From the NCBI GenBank assembly GCA_913065105.1, contig CAJXZZ010000029.1, forward strand, positions 1 to 33,618: a stretch of DNA of 33,618 bases, written 5' to 3'. This DNA is from an uncultured Gammaproteobacteria bacterium. Lineage in GTDB: Bacteria > Pseudomonadota > Gammaproteobacteria > SZUA-229. Below, piece after piece: positions 6,540 through 15,076 of the stretch. The position numbers were made by a program, and so were the translations under genes. Below the pieces are notes generated by a model that worked only from the letters and a program-made list of their open reading frames with translations, did not search any database and had not been told where the DNA came from. The first letter of the stretch is position 1, and every line of letters begins with the position of its first letter.

Positions 6540-7196
6540 ATGATGAATAAAAAAACTGATAATACCAATGCTAATGAAGCAGATTTTGATAGAAAAGATC
6601 ACTGGGAGCGTGTCTATTCAGATAAGAAATCTACCGAAGTAAGCTGGTATCAACAGCACCCGGAGTGTTCGCTTGATCTGATCAGGGCGACAGGCATCGA
6701 TAAAACCGCCCGTATCATTGATATTGGTGGCGGGGCATCCACGCTGGTCGATTTTCTGCTGGATGCTGGTTATCAAAATTTATCGGTACTTGATATCGCT
6801 CATAGTGCAATCGAACAGGCGAAATCTCGGCTTGGTGATCGTGCTGATAAAGTTGAATGGCTTGAGTCTGATATAACAAAATTTTCACCGGCGTTAGCCT
6901 TTGATCTTTGGCATGACCGTGCGGTATTTCATTTTCTTAGCGATGAAGATGATCTCTTAAGTTATGTGTCTACACTGACTAATGCATTAAACCCAGGTGC
7001 AGATGTGATCATTGCTACCTTTGGCCTTGATGGGCCCGAAAAATGCAGTGGTCTCGACGTGGTGCGTTACAGCCCTGAAACCATGTCGGCCGTACTGGGT
7101 GAAAATTTTCAACTGGTTGAAACCAGCACTGAAGTGCATACCACGCCGACTGAGGCTTCACAGAGTTTCGTTTATTGTCGATTTAAAAGAGTGTAA
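6540..7196 (+). CDS. Class I SAM-dependent methyltransferase
   Basis: This protein of ~218 residues has the Rossmann methyltransferase core. HWERVYSDKKSTEVSWYQQ comes at the N-terminus, motif I is RIIDIGGGASTLVDFLL, the acidic end of strand 2 is SVLDIAHSAIEQAKSRL, then WLESDITKF, and WHDRAVFHFL for motif IV. The substrate is not evident. It lies between the YhcC-type gene (15 bp) and ubiU (8 bp), so co-transcription is likely, but its size and motifs do not match UbiE or UbiG closely enough to call it a ubiquinone methylase. The start may be GTG 6531, ATG 6540 or ATG 6543; 6540 is preferred for its spacing from GCGAG. Confidence 0.85.
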   Translation: MMNKKTDNTNANEADFDRKDHWERVYSDKKSTEVSWYQQHPECSLDLIRATGIDKTARIIDIGGGASTLVDFLLDAGYQNLSVLDIAHSAIEQAKSRLGDRADKVEWLESDITKFSPALAFDLWHDRAVFHFLSDEDDLLSYVSTLTNALNPGADVIIATFGLDGPEKCSGLDVVRYSPETMSAVLGENFQLVETSTEVHTTPTEASQSFVYCRFKRV

Positions 7197-7204
7197 TAAC
7201 TACT

Positions 7205-8200
7205 ATGGAACTTGTCTGTCCTGCGGGTAATTTACCTTCACTGAAAGCAGCCGTTGATAATGGCGCTGATGCGGTGTACATGGGTTTTAAGGATGACACC
7301 AATGCACGTCATTTTGCCGGGCTTAATTTTGACGATAAACGCGCACAGGAAGGGATTGTTTATGCCCATGATCGTGGTACAAAAGTATTTGTTGCTATCA
7401 ATACTTACCCGCAACCCTCCGGCTGGTCACGCTGGAAGAAGTCGGTTGACCATGCGGCTGAACTGGGCGTTGATGCTTTGATCCTTGCCGATATAGGTGT
7501 CATGGATTATGCCCGTGAACGCTGGCCAGATCTGCGTCTGCATCTATCGGTGCAGGCCTCGGCAACGAATGCCGAAGCGATTAATTTTTATTTTAAAAAT
7601 TTTGGCATTCAGCGTGTTGTTCTGCCACGTGTGTTGTCGCTTAAACAGGTAAAACAGGTGGCAGAAAGCAGTCCGGTACCGATCGAAGTATTTGGTTTTG
7701 GCAGTCTCTGTGTGATGGTTGAAGGCCGTTGTATGCTGTCTTCGTATGTTACTGGCCGATCACCCAATACTTTTGGTGCCTGCTCACCGGCTAATGCCGT
7801 GAGCTGGAATGAGACGCCTGACGGTCTTGAAACCAGGCTTAACAATATTCTTATCGACCGACATGGCGAAGGCGAGTCGGCCGGTTATCCCACCTTATGT
7901 AAAGGCCGTTTTAATGTTAGCGGTAATACCTATTACGCTATCGAAGAACCGACCAGTCTGAACACTTTAGAATTGCTGCCTGAATTACAGTCTGTCGGTG
8001 TGGCGGCGATCAAGATCGAAGGCCGGCAACGCAGCCCGGCCTATGTGGCGCAGGTAACAAAAGTATGGCGAGATGCCATCGATCACTGTACGAAAAACCC
8101 TCAGGCTTATCGACCACAGTCAGACTGGATGGAAGCGCTGGAGAAAGTGTCCGAAGGTTCGCAGACCACACTGGGTGCTTATCATCGGCCCTGGCAATAG
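7205..8200 (+). CDS. ubiU: UbiU, O2-independent ubiquinone hydroxylation protein (U32 family)
   Basis: This 331-residue protein matches UbiU (formerly the putative U32 peptidase YhbU): MELVCPAGNLPSLKAAVDNG at the N-terminus and IKIEGRQRSPAYVAQVTKVW near the C-terminus. The four Cys that bind the [4Fe-4S] cluster in E. coli UbiU (169, 176, 193, 232) occur here at exactly the same numbers: GSLCV, GRCML, GACSP and TLCKG. In E. coli, UbiU with UbiV carries out the ubiquinone ring hydroxylations without oxygen. It sits 8 bp after the methyltransferase gene and before ubiV; the gap to ubiV holds a repeat-rich stretch. Confidence 0.96.
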   Translation: MELVCPAGNLPSLKAAVDNGADAVYMGFKDDTNARHFAGLNFDDKRAQEGIVYAHDRGTKVFVAINTYPQPSGWSRWKKSVDHAAELGVDALILADIGVMDYARERWPDLRLHLSVQASATNAEAINFYFKNFGIQRVVLPRVLSLKQVKQVAESSPVPIEVFGFGSLCVMVEGRCMLSSYVTGRSPNTFGACSPANAVSWNETPDGLETRLNNILIDRHGEGESAGYPTLCKGRFNVSGNTYYAIEEPTSLNTLELLPELQSVGVAAIKIEGRQRSPAYVAQVTKVWRDAIDHCTKNPQAYRPQSDWMEALEKVSEGSQTTLGAYHRPWQ

Positions 8201-8203
8201 AAA

Positions 8204-8315
8204 GCAGTGAATAATGAATAATGAATAGTGAATAATGGAAGAGTGAAGCAATGCAAAAACATTTCTGTTTTATGATTTTAAAAAATTTTCATTTTTCACT
8301 TTTCATTTAAAAGCG
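8204..8315. repeat. Repetitive ATGAATA-type element between ubiU and ubiV
   Basis: The left half (8207-8237) consists of tandem GTGAATA/ATGAATA units. The right half (8287-8310), read on the minus strand, is made of ATGAAAA/GTGAAAA units, so the two halves form an imperfect inverted pair. No ORF of note lies between them. It may be a small non-autonomous element or a simple-sequence expansion. Confidence 0.5.
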
Positions 8316-8343
8316 GTATCTTTATAAGAGAATGAGAGTGAAT

Positions 8344-9285
8344 ATGAAACAGATGCTACAAAATACATTTGCACCAAAGTTATCACTCGGGCCGCTTTTA
8401 TATTACTGGCCGCGTGAGGATGTTTTTAAGTTCTACGAGGCTATTGCCGATACTGCGGTAGATATTGTTTACCTGGGCGAGACGGTTTGTTCTAAACGCC
8501 GTTTACTGAAACCGGATGCCTGGTTACAACTGGCGGTCATGCTTGAGGATGCTGGCAAGGAAGTGGTGTTATCTACATTAACTTTGCTGGAAGCGAATTC
8601 CGAATTGAGCTCGCTGCGGAAGATCTGTGACAATGCACAATACATGGTTGAAGCCAATGATATGACAGCGGTTCATCTGATGTCCGGGAAAAAGCCTTTT
8701 GTTACCGGACCTGCGGTTAATATCTATAACTCCCGCACACTTGAAGTGCTGGCACGTTCTGGTCTGAAACGCTGGACGTTGCCAGTCGAGTTATCAAAAG
8801 ACACGCTGACTATAATGCACCAGGACAAACCGCCAGGTGTGGAAACAGAAGTGTTTGTTTTCGGTCGGCTGCCACTGGCTTATTCCGCCAGATGTTTTAC
8901 CGCACGTTCACATAATCTGCCAAAAGATGATTGTCAGTTCCGTTGTCTCGATGATGCTGATGGCTTGATGTTACGCACTCGTGAAGATGAATCATTTCTT
9001 GTGCTTAACGGTATTCAAACGCAATCAGCTAAAACACAAAATCTGATCAGGGATATCGATGATTTTATTAATCTTGAGATCGATGTATTACGCATCAGTC
9101 CGCAGTCAAAAAACACGCAACAGATTATTGAGATTTTTGATGACTGCCTGCATGGAAGAGTAAGCAGTGATGAAGCAGAAAAATCACTTCAGCCGTATAT
9201 CATGTCGGGCGAATGCAACGGTTACTGGCATGGCGAAGCGGGTATGGATAGTACAAAAATGAATGAAGAACAAGGTTATGCCTAA
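8344..9285 (+). CDS. ubiV: UbiV, O2-independent ubiquinone hydroxylation protein (U32 family)
   Basis: This protein of ~313 residues matches UbiV: LSLGPLLYYWPREDVFKFY, YLGETVCSKRR, LPLAYSARCFTARSHNLPKD and the ending ECNGYWHGEAGM. Counting from this ATG, the cluster ligands are Cys49, Cys184, Cys197 and Cys201; the spacings (13 and 4) equal those of E. coli UbiV (180, 193, 197). UbiV forms a heterodimer with UbiU. ATG 8344 is preferred over 8332 because GAGAG lies 5 nt before it, while the upstream purine run abuts 8332. Its stop overlaps the next start (TAATG), so the dioxygenase is probably translationally coupled to it. Confidence 0.95.
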   Translation: MKQMLQNTFAPKLSLGPLLYYWPREDVFKFYEAIADTAVDIVYLGETVCSKRRLLKPDAWLQLAVMLEDAGKEVVLSTLTLLEANSELSSLRKICDNAQYMVEANDMTAVHLMSGKKPFVTGPAVNIYNSRTLEVLARSGLKRWTLPVELSKDTLTIMHQDKPPGVETEVFVFGRLPLAYSARCFTARSHNLPKDDCQFRCLDDADGLMLRTREDESFLVLNGIQTQSAKTQNLIRDIDDFINLEIDVLRISPQSKNTQQIIEIFDDCLHGRVSSDEAEKSLQPYIMSGECNGYWHGEAGMDSTKMNEEQGYA

Positions 9286-10205
9286 TGGATTTATCTCAAA
9301 CGACAAGTCATTTTAGTGATAAGTACAAATTGGGTAGTCCTTTCGATCTTGATAATGAAGCGGCGTATCATGCCTGGCTTGAAAACAAGATGGACGATTA
9401 TCCGCAGGATATCAGCGATATTATCGTAGAAGTTAATGATCCACGAAAGTTAAGTACAGCTGAATATAAAGTCATCCGTGACCTGATCAAAAAAACCAAT
9501 ATGGCAATCTATGCGGGGAACACAGGCGATGATCCTGATAAAGATATACCCGATAAACTGGCCCAGCAGTTTGAGCTGTTTCGACCTGATGACAATATGG
9601 GCGCTGACGACGGCATTACCGCACTCAGGGTAGCCAGTGATGAATGGCGTGGTGAATATATTCCATACACAAATAAGTCTATCCACTGGCATACTGATGG
9701 TTATTACAATACGCTGGATCAGCAGATTAACTCTCTGTTATTGCATTGCGTTTCACCGGCAGCGAGCGGAGGTGAAAATGCATTGCTTGATCATGAGATA
9801 ATATACATCCGTCTGCGGCAGCATAATCCTGATTATATCCGCGCTCTAATGCAGCCGGATGTGATGATGATTCCCGCTAACATAAATAAACAGGGTGAAA
9901 TGATCCGTCCCGATCGATATGGTCCGGTATTTTCTGTTTCGGATGTTGGCGACCTCCATATGCGTTACACAGCACGAACCCGTAGTATCGAATGGAAACA
10001 GGATCCGCTTGTTCTTGAGGCTGTTGCACTCATGCAGGACTATCTGCATACAGATTCACCCTATATCTATAGAGGCACACTGCAATCGGGTCAGGGCCTG
10101 ATCTGTAATAATGTTCTGCATGACCGTTCAGGTTTTGAAGAAGATGAAGATCATAAACGTCTGTTGTACAGGATGCGTTATTTTCAGCGTATCGCAGGTA
10201 CTTGA
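9285..10205 (+). CDS. TauD/TfdA-like Fe(II)/2-oxoglutarate-dependent dioxygenase
   Basis: This 306-residue protein has the TauD-family metal triad: His136-X-Asp138 in SIHWHTDGYYN and His279 in CNNVLHDRSGF. Arginines downstream (RLLYRMRYF) could bind the 2-oxoglutarate carboxylate. Middle segments such as LLLHCVSPAASGGENALLDH also fit. Such enzymes oxidise a substrate with O2 and 2-oxoglutarate; the substrate cannot be told. The start overlaps the ubiV stop by one base, so it belongs to the same transcript, which is odd because UbiU and UbiV work without oxygen. It may process a related quinone precursor or serve at low oxygen, but that is speculation. Confidence 0.88.
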   Translation: MDLSQTTSHFSDKYKLGSPFDLDNEAAYHAWLENKMDDYPQDISDIIVEVNDPRKLSTAEYKVIRDLIKKTNMAIYAGNTGDDPDKDIPDKLAQQFELFRPDDNMGADDGITALRVASDEWRGEYIPYTNKSIHWHTDGYYNTLDQQINSLLLHCVSPAASGGENALLDHEIIYIRLRQHNPDYIRALMQPDVMMIPANINKQGEMIRPDRYGPVFSVSDVGDLHMRYTARTRSIEWKQDPLVLEAVALMQDYLHTDSPYIYRGTLQSGQGLICNNVLHDRSGFEEDEDHKRLLYRMRYFQRIAGT

Positions 10206-10272
10206 AGTCGTTTGTTAACTACCTGCTATCGTACGGCCACTGACTACAGGATGCAGATATAAAGTTATTGAT

Positions 10273-10386
10273 TTAAAGGAATAATGCCCATGTAACTGTT
10301 GCCAGTGTTGCAATTGCGATGGCTACTACGGCGATTGCAACGCAGCCGGTACAGAAATTTCCTACTGATTGTGTTGTTGTGTTCAT
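10273..10386 (-). CDS. Small single-span membrane protein, 37 residues
   Basis: On the minus strand, an ATG at 10386 preceded by CGGAGA opens a 37-residue frame. It starts MNTTTQSVGNFC, has two Cys (12 and 15) in a CTGC motif, then an uninterrupted hydrophobic helix VAIAVVAIAIATLATVTWALFL to the end. A good ribosome-binding site plus a complete membrane helix with a polar N-terminal cap argue for a real gene. No named family is recognised. It is convergent with the dioxygenase gene and divergent from sixA. A CXXC just before the membrane could bind metal or be redox-active, which is inference only. Confidence 0.6.
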   Translation of the reverse strand: MNTTTQSVGNFCTGCVAIAVVAIAIATLATVTWALFL

Positions 10387-10529
10387 TTCATTGTCTCCGT
10401 TTTTTTACATTTGCGACCTAAAAACTACATTTTATGTCATGGTTAAGTTATATAATTCCCTGAGTTTTAAATAAAGTCAATACTAACATGGTTTTTTTTA
10501 TGATTTATGGGTCAGAGTGCAGGATCTAA

Positions 10530-11045
10530 ATGTTTGAATTAATGTTAATGCGTCATGCCAAGTCAGACTGGCATAGTCATACGGCTGATATCGATAGACC
10601 TTTGAACGAAAGAGGACGTCAGGATGCATTCCGTATGGGCGAACATCTGAAGCAAGTGGGGATTGTGCCTGACAGGATGGTCGTCTCTTCAGCGCAACGT
10701 ACACAGGAAACAGCCAGACTGTTATTAGAAAGCCTTCCACTGGCTGAAGAGGATATTATCGTCGATAAAGCGCTTTATCTGGCTGATACTGATACGCTGT
10801 GTGATACCGTTGAACTTTATGCGAGTGATAATCAACGATTACTGATCCTGGCGCATAATCCCGGTATGGATTACCTGGTGAGTTATCTTGCCAGTACATC
10901 ACCGCCACTAACTGCTAGTGGCAAGCTGATGACCACCTGTGCGCTGGCCTGTTTTTCTATGAACTCGCTCGAAACATTAAAAAAACCCGGTCAGGCTACA
11001 TTAACAAACCTGTTTCGTTCTGGGGAGATTGCCAGGCCGGAGTAA
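10530..11045 (+). CDS. sixA: SixA, phosphohistidine phosphatase
   Basis: This 171-residue protein is of the histidine phosphatase superfamily with the RHG-type motif as LMRHAKSDW (Arg8, His9 the phosphate-accepting His), Arg57 in SSAQRTQET and the second catalytic His109 in ILAHNPGMDYL. The short, single-domain form and RHAKSDW match SixA, which removes phosphate from phosphohistidine in Hpt or PTS-type proteins. A tripartite kinase with an Hpt domain is encoded at 21000 in this window, so it could be a target, though there is no direct evidence. An AGGAT ribosome-binding site precedes the ATG, and TATAAT at 10451-10456 is a possible -10. Confidence 0.9.
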   Translation: MFELMLMRHAKSDWHSHTADIDRPLNERGRQDAFRMGEHLKQVGIVPDRMVVSSAQRTQETARLLLESLPLAEEDIIVDKALYLADTDTLCDTVELYASDNQRLLILAHNPGMDYLVSYLASTSPPLTASGKLMTTCALACFSMNSLETLKKPGQATLTNLFRSGEIARPE

Positions 11046-11067
11046 AACCAGACGCTAAGGTGGATTT

Positions 11068-11181
11068 ATGAAAAAGACTGAAAACAAAAGTGACAAAGCG
11101 CCGAGTCATCTTGTTATAGGTCTGCTGACGTTTCTTATGTTTATACTATTTATGAGTGTGTGGATGTATTTCTCCGTTTAA
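11068..11181 (+). CDS. Small single-span membrane protein, 37 residues
   Basis: An ATG at 11068, 4 nt after AAGGTGGA, opens a 37-residue frame: a charged N-terminus (MKKTENKSDKAPSH) followed by one hydrophobic helix LVIGLLTFLMFILFMSVWMY and a short tail. The strong ribosome-binding site, the basic cytoplasmic cap and its place 22 bp after sixA suggest a real gene co-transcribed with sixA. Family not recognised. It may modulate a membrane partner, as many small proteins of this layout do, but nothing here shows which. Confidence 0.62.
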   Translation: MKKTENKSDKAPSHLVIGLLTFLMFILFMSVWMYFSV

Positions 11182-11209
11182 TAAAACATAAAAGTTATTC
11201 TGTTAAACA

Positions 11210-14200
11210 TTACGATTTCTGACTCTTTAAGAGCTCTGTTATTTTTTCTGCATCTGCCGGCTTACCAAAGTAATAACCCTGGCCAAAATCACAACCCAGG
11301 TGTTTTAAATAGGCCAGCTGTTCTTCTGTTTCAATACCCTCAGCGACAACTTTGAGTTTTAGGCTATGCGCCATGGCAATGGTAGCGTTTATTAGTTCGC
11401 GATCGGCGGGGTCACTCGTTATGTCACGGATAAAACTGCGGTCAATTTTTAGTACATCAAAGGGATAATTACGCAGATAGCTGAGTGAAGAGTAACCGGT
11501 GCCAAAGTCGTCCATGGCAATACTTACATCTAGATCATTTAATTCGGTTAATGCACTAGCAATATAGGCGTGTCCACTCATTAACACTCCTTCAGTAATT
11601 TCTAGCTCCAGAGATTTGCCCGCGACGTTCGCCTGTTCGAGCGCACTTTCAACAAAGTTGACCAGCTCAGGATCACGAAACTGGCGTGGTGACAGATTTA
11701 CGGCGACACGAATTTCAGGGTCACAGTCCCGTTGCCATTTTGCTACCTCGGCAAGTGCTTCTTTTAATACAAATTCACCGAGAGACACGATCAGACCGGT
11801 TTGCTCACTTACGGGAATGAACTCATGTGGCGAGACCTGACCGAGTACCGGGTTTTGCCAGCGAAGCAGGGCTTCGGCGCCGATTATCCTGCCGCTGCTA
11901 ATCTCGACTTGAGGCTGGTATACGACGGTAAACTCATTTCGCTCTAGTGCATCATGAATCTGTTCTTCCAGTGCCAGACGTCTGGAGACCGCCTGGTTCA
12001 TGGCATCGGTATAAAATGAATAGGTGTTGCGCCCGAGGTCTTTTGAGTGATACATGGCTGAGTCTGCGTTGCGCAGAAGATCTGATGCATTATCACCATC
12101 TTCAGGGAACACCGAAATACCGAGACTGGCGGTAAGCATTAATTCACGCTCATCTATTCTGAACGTATCTCTTAAGCGATTAAGCAAGTTCTCTGCAACT
12201 GGGAGAACATCGGTCGCATTAGTTAGCCCACTGAGAAGAATGATGAATTCATCGCCGCCGAGTCGTCCGACGGTATCGCCGCTGCGTGTGATCTTGCGTA
12301 ATCGTTCAGCGGCCTCAATCAACAGTTTGTCGCCAGTCTCATGCCCAAGGGTATCATTGACTTTTTTGAAGTCATCCAGATCCAGAAATAATACCGCCAC
12401 CTTTTCATCCTTACGCTTTGCTTCGTTTATAAGCTGCGTTAGCCGGTCAAGTGCCAGGAAGCGATTGGGCAGGTCTGTTAAGGTATCAAAATGTGCCTGA
12501 TGCAGGATACGTTCATCCTGTTTTTTACGTTCGGTAATATCAAGGATGGTAGCACTGAAATAAAGTTTGCCATTGCTCTTCCAGCTGCTGAGCGTTAACT
12601 GTATTGGAAACACCTCATTGTTTTTTCGTAAACCGTAAACTTCATGTGTCTCGCCATTGCCAGAAATTGCTTCATTTTCTATTGCCAGCTTGAAACCTTT
12701 ATTATGGGAGTGTAAATGCTGTTCAGGAATCAACATGGTCAGCGATTTACCGATAACCTCATCGGATGAGTAACCAAATATATGTTCAGCACCAGTGTTC
12801 CATTCCGAGATAGTGCCTTCTTCCCCTGTGACCAGAATAATACCTACTACTGCAGATTGAAATATTGAGCGAAATTTTTCTTCATTCGCTATTAATGCAA
12901 GTTTGGCTTGAAGCTGATCGGTGATATCACGGATCGTACCTAAGACTTGATCCTGGCCATTAATTTCAATCCGTTTGCCGATGATTTCAGAGGTAAACGT
13001 TGTTCCGTCTTTGCGCTGCAGTAGCACCTGAACCGGTAGACCTTCTTTACTGCTTTTTGAGCGGGCAAATGATGATGTGTCCTGCTCGGGTGCTTTCATG
13101 TCAAAAACGGTCATCTGCAGAAGTTCTTCTTCAGAATATCCCATCATTTTACAAAAGGTTTCATTGACAAAAGTGTAGTTTCCTTCAGGGTCTGCAACGG
13201 TTATACCTTCAGTAGACTGGTTTGTTATGGCTTTAAACTTGCGTTCATTGGCTTCAGTTTTCTCTTTCAGTAAGGTCAGTTCTTTTTCTATTTTTTTACG
13301 CTCTGTGATGTCGGTTAATGATTGCACCATGCCACTGTTTTTATCGCCCACTCGGATCGGCGCCAGTGATGCAAGAAACCACTGTTGTTTTTCCGGGAAC
13401 AGCACAATATGATTTTCTAACGAATAGCCCTGCTTAATTGCGGTGCACAATTCGCAATTTTTCTCAGATAGTGTGCTGGGGTGAAAAAAATCATGCACTG
13501 GTTTATGTATGAGCTGGTGTGCCTGTTTTCCGCTGTGTTCTTCAGCAGCCCTGTTGACCTGTGAGATCACTCCATGGTTATCAACCACTATCGCTGGATG
13601 GGGGATGGCAACATAACTGCTCGAACTTTTTGCTAGAACACTAAAGGGTTCTATTAGCGTTGTTTGTACTATTGCCTGGTATATCATCCAGAAAGAGAGA
13701 AATTTAAAAAGATGTCCGATGACAAATGCTAAGCCATCAAAGTCTGTGTACAGCGTGAAAGAGAGTTCGGCAAAAATGGTTAACACTAGTGATGTGAGCA
13801 TGTAATAGAGCACTCTGGCAGCCAGATATTCTCTTAACCTGATGTAGGCAAAGACGGCAACCGCGAGCAGACCGATGATCAGGTATTCAGTATTGACCTT
13901 GAATGCTGTTAACCCTTCAGGGGTAATCATTAAGGGCTCTTTTAATGTGAGCGATGCCCACATGACCAGGAAGGCCAGACCTGCACAAAAAAAAGTCATT
14001 AATTGGGCATTTAGTTTTCGTTTTAAAAAAAACAATGCCGTTAACAGCAGTAGCGCTTCAAAAAGGCGAGTATAGATCCAGAAGTGTAATGTTACTCCGG
14101 CATCCGCTACGGCAAAAAATGGCATCTCTTTTAAAGTAAAGGTGTGCCAGGTGTCGAGTACAGCAATCCAGAAATAGCCTATACCAAGGTAAACCAGGAA

Positions 14201-14467
14201 ATCATTATGGGTAAAGCGACGTGTGTTCCATGCGATTACCATCATGAGAATGCCGACAGCGACAGAAAACAGCTCCGCCAGTGTGTGGAACAGGATCACA
14301 CTGTACTGCCAACGAATAAATGCCAGGAACAGTACCGCCAGAAGGGGGGGGATAAAACTTCTAAAAATGACTGATTTCAAATTCCTTGCATCCTTATCCT
14401 TGTATATAAAACAGCGAGATATCTTAGAAGTGGTAATAAGACGTTGATTCACTTCAACCAATCCCAA
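11210..14467 (-). CDS. MASE3-PAS-PAS-PAS-GGDEF-EAL cyclic-di-GMP protein
   Basis: This protein of ~1085 residues has an N-terminal multi-span sensor (about residues 35-270) resembling MASE3 (HTLAELFSVAVGILMMVIAWN, LDTWHTFTLKEMPFF). Three PAS domains follow, near 285-390, 405-520 and 528-648, each ending in a DIT-type motif. The GGDEF domain has an intact GGDEF at 737-741, and the EAL domain has EALLRW (865-870), NLSPRQFRDPEL and GIETEEQLAYL. Both active sites look complete, so it may make and break cyclic-di-GMP. No ATG opens the frame; the listed start is TTG. Another TTG at 14380, after AAGGATGCAAGGAA, would remove 29 residues. It is convergent with the sixA unit. Confidence 0.93.
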   Translation of the reverse strand: MGLVEVNQRLITTSKISRCFIYKDKDARNLKSVIFRSFIPPLLAVLFLAFIRWQYSVILFHTLAELFSVAVGILMMVIAWNTRRFTHNDFLVYLGIGYFWIAVLDTWHTFTLKEMPFFAVADAGVTLHFWIYTRLFEALLLLTALFFLKRKLNAQLMTFFCAGLAFLVMWASLTLKEPLMITPEGLTAFKVNTEYLIIGLLAVAVFAYIRLREYLAARVLYYMLTSLVLTIFAELSFTLYTDFDGLAFVIGHLFKFLSFWMIYQAIVQTTLIEPFSVLAKSSSSYVAIPHPAIVVDNHGVISQVNRAAEEHSGKQAHQLIHKPVHDFFHPSTLSEKNCELCTAIKQGYSLENHIVLFPEKQQWFLASLAPIRVGDKNSGMVQSLTDITERKKIEKELTLLKEKTEANERKFKAITNQSTEGITVADPEGNYTFVNETFCKMMGYSEEELLQMTVFDMKAPEQDTSSFARSKSSKEGLPVQVLLQRKDGTTFTSEIIGKRIEINGQDQVLGTIRDITDQLQAKLALIANEEKFRSIFQSAVVGIILVTGEEGTISEWNTGAEHIFGYSSDEVIGKSLTMLIPEQHLHSHNKGFKLAIENEAISGNGETHEVYGLRKNNEVFPIQLTLSSWKSNGKLYFSATILDITERKKQDERILHQAHFDTLTDLPNRFLALDRLTQLINEAKRKDEKVAVLFLDLDDFKKVNDTLGHETGDKLLIEAAERLRKITRSGDTVGRLGGDEFIILLSGLTNATDVLPVAENLLNRLRDTFRIDERELMLTASLGISVFPEDGDNASDLLRNADSAMYHSKDLGRNTYSFYTDAMNQAVSRRLALEEQIHDALERNEFTVVYQPQVEISSGRIIGAEALLRWQNPVLGQVSPHEFIPVSEQTGLIVSLGEFVLKEALAEVAKWQRDCDPEIRVAVNLSPRQFRDPELVNFVESALEQANVAGKSLELEITEGVLMSGHAYIASALTELNDLDVSIAMDDFGTGYSSLSYLRNYPFDVLKIDRSFIRDITSDPADRELINATIAMAHSLKLKVVAEGIETEEQLAYLKHLGCDFGQGYYFGKPADAEKITELLKSQKS

Positions 14468-14558
14468 TTATAGAATAATAATAAAATATTGGCTGTAAAG
14501 TTATCGTTTTTCGGTTTTTAGGTCTTTTTACTCATGGTTAAAGTGCAATTGAAGTTTG

Positions 14559-15053
14559 TTACCTGAATAAACGTTCATATACCGGCAGACCTTTCTTTAA
14601 CAAAGATTCGAAGTAAGCCGGCACTTTATGTGAATCCATATCGAGGCCATCGAGAAAGTTTTTTACATATAACCCTAGCTCAGTATCGCCCTGCATATGC
14701 AAACGCCGGCTGAAAAATAAAGTATCTGTATCTTCCTGGCGGCTTGCCAGCAACAGGTAGTTATATACGGTTCCTTGCAAAGTAAGGTCGGGGGAATGAT
14801 TTTTATCTGCAGCGGCTAATCTATTTTTATCTAGAGTAAATCGGTATTCAAAACCAGCGTCTTCAATAGAGATATGTATTATTTTTCCTTGCATGAAATC
14901 CAGTTCACCTTGTTTTAATTCATTGCTAAACATCCTGTTCAGTGTTGATACTAATACCTTATTATGTACAAAAGCAGGCAGAATTTTTAGTGGTAATGAC
15001 AGTGCTGCAGGCAATAGCGGATGTGACTTCTCTTTTTTAGTGGATATTTTCAT
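14559..15053 (-). CDS. ubiT: UbiT, SCP2-domain accessory factor for O2-independent ubiquinone synthesis
   Basis: This 164-residue protein carries an SCP2 lipid-binding domain and matches E. coli UbiT (YhbT) in LPLKILPAFVHNKVL, FSNELKQGELDFMQGK and the hallmark DTLFFSRRLHMQGDTELGLYVKN. UbiT is thought to bind isoprenoid quinone intermediates and is needed with UbiU and UbiV for anaerobic ubiquinone synthesis. Here it is about 5 kb from ubiUV, last in a minus-strand run after pdxS and pdxT (23 bp after pdxT), so it may be expressed with vitamin B6 synthesis rather than with its partners. No FNR-type box is seen directly before it. Confidence 0.93.
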   Translation of the reverse strand: MKISTKKEKSHPLLPAALSLPLKILPAFVHNKVLVSTLNRMFSNELKQGELDFMQGKIIHISIEDAGFEYRFTLDKNRLAAADKNHSPDLTLQGTVYNYLLLASRQEDTDTLFFSRRLHMQGDTELGLYVKNFLDGLDMDSHKVPAYFESLLKKGLPVYERLFR

Positions 15054-15076
15054 GTGACTTCGCCTGTTTACTATTT

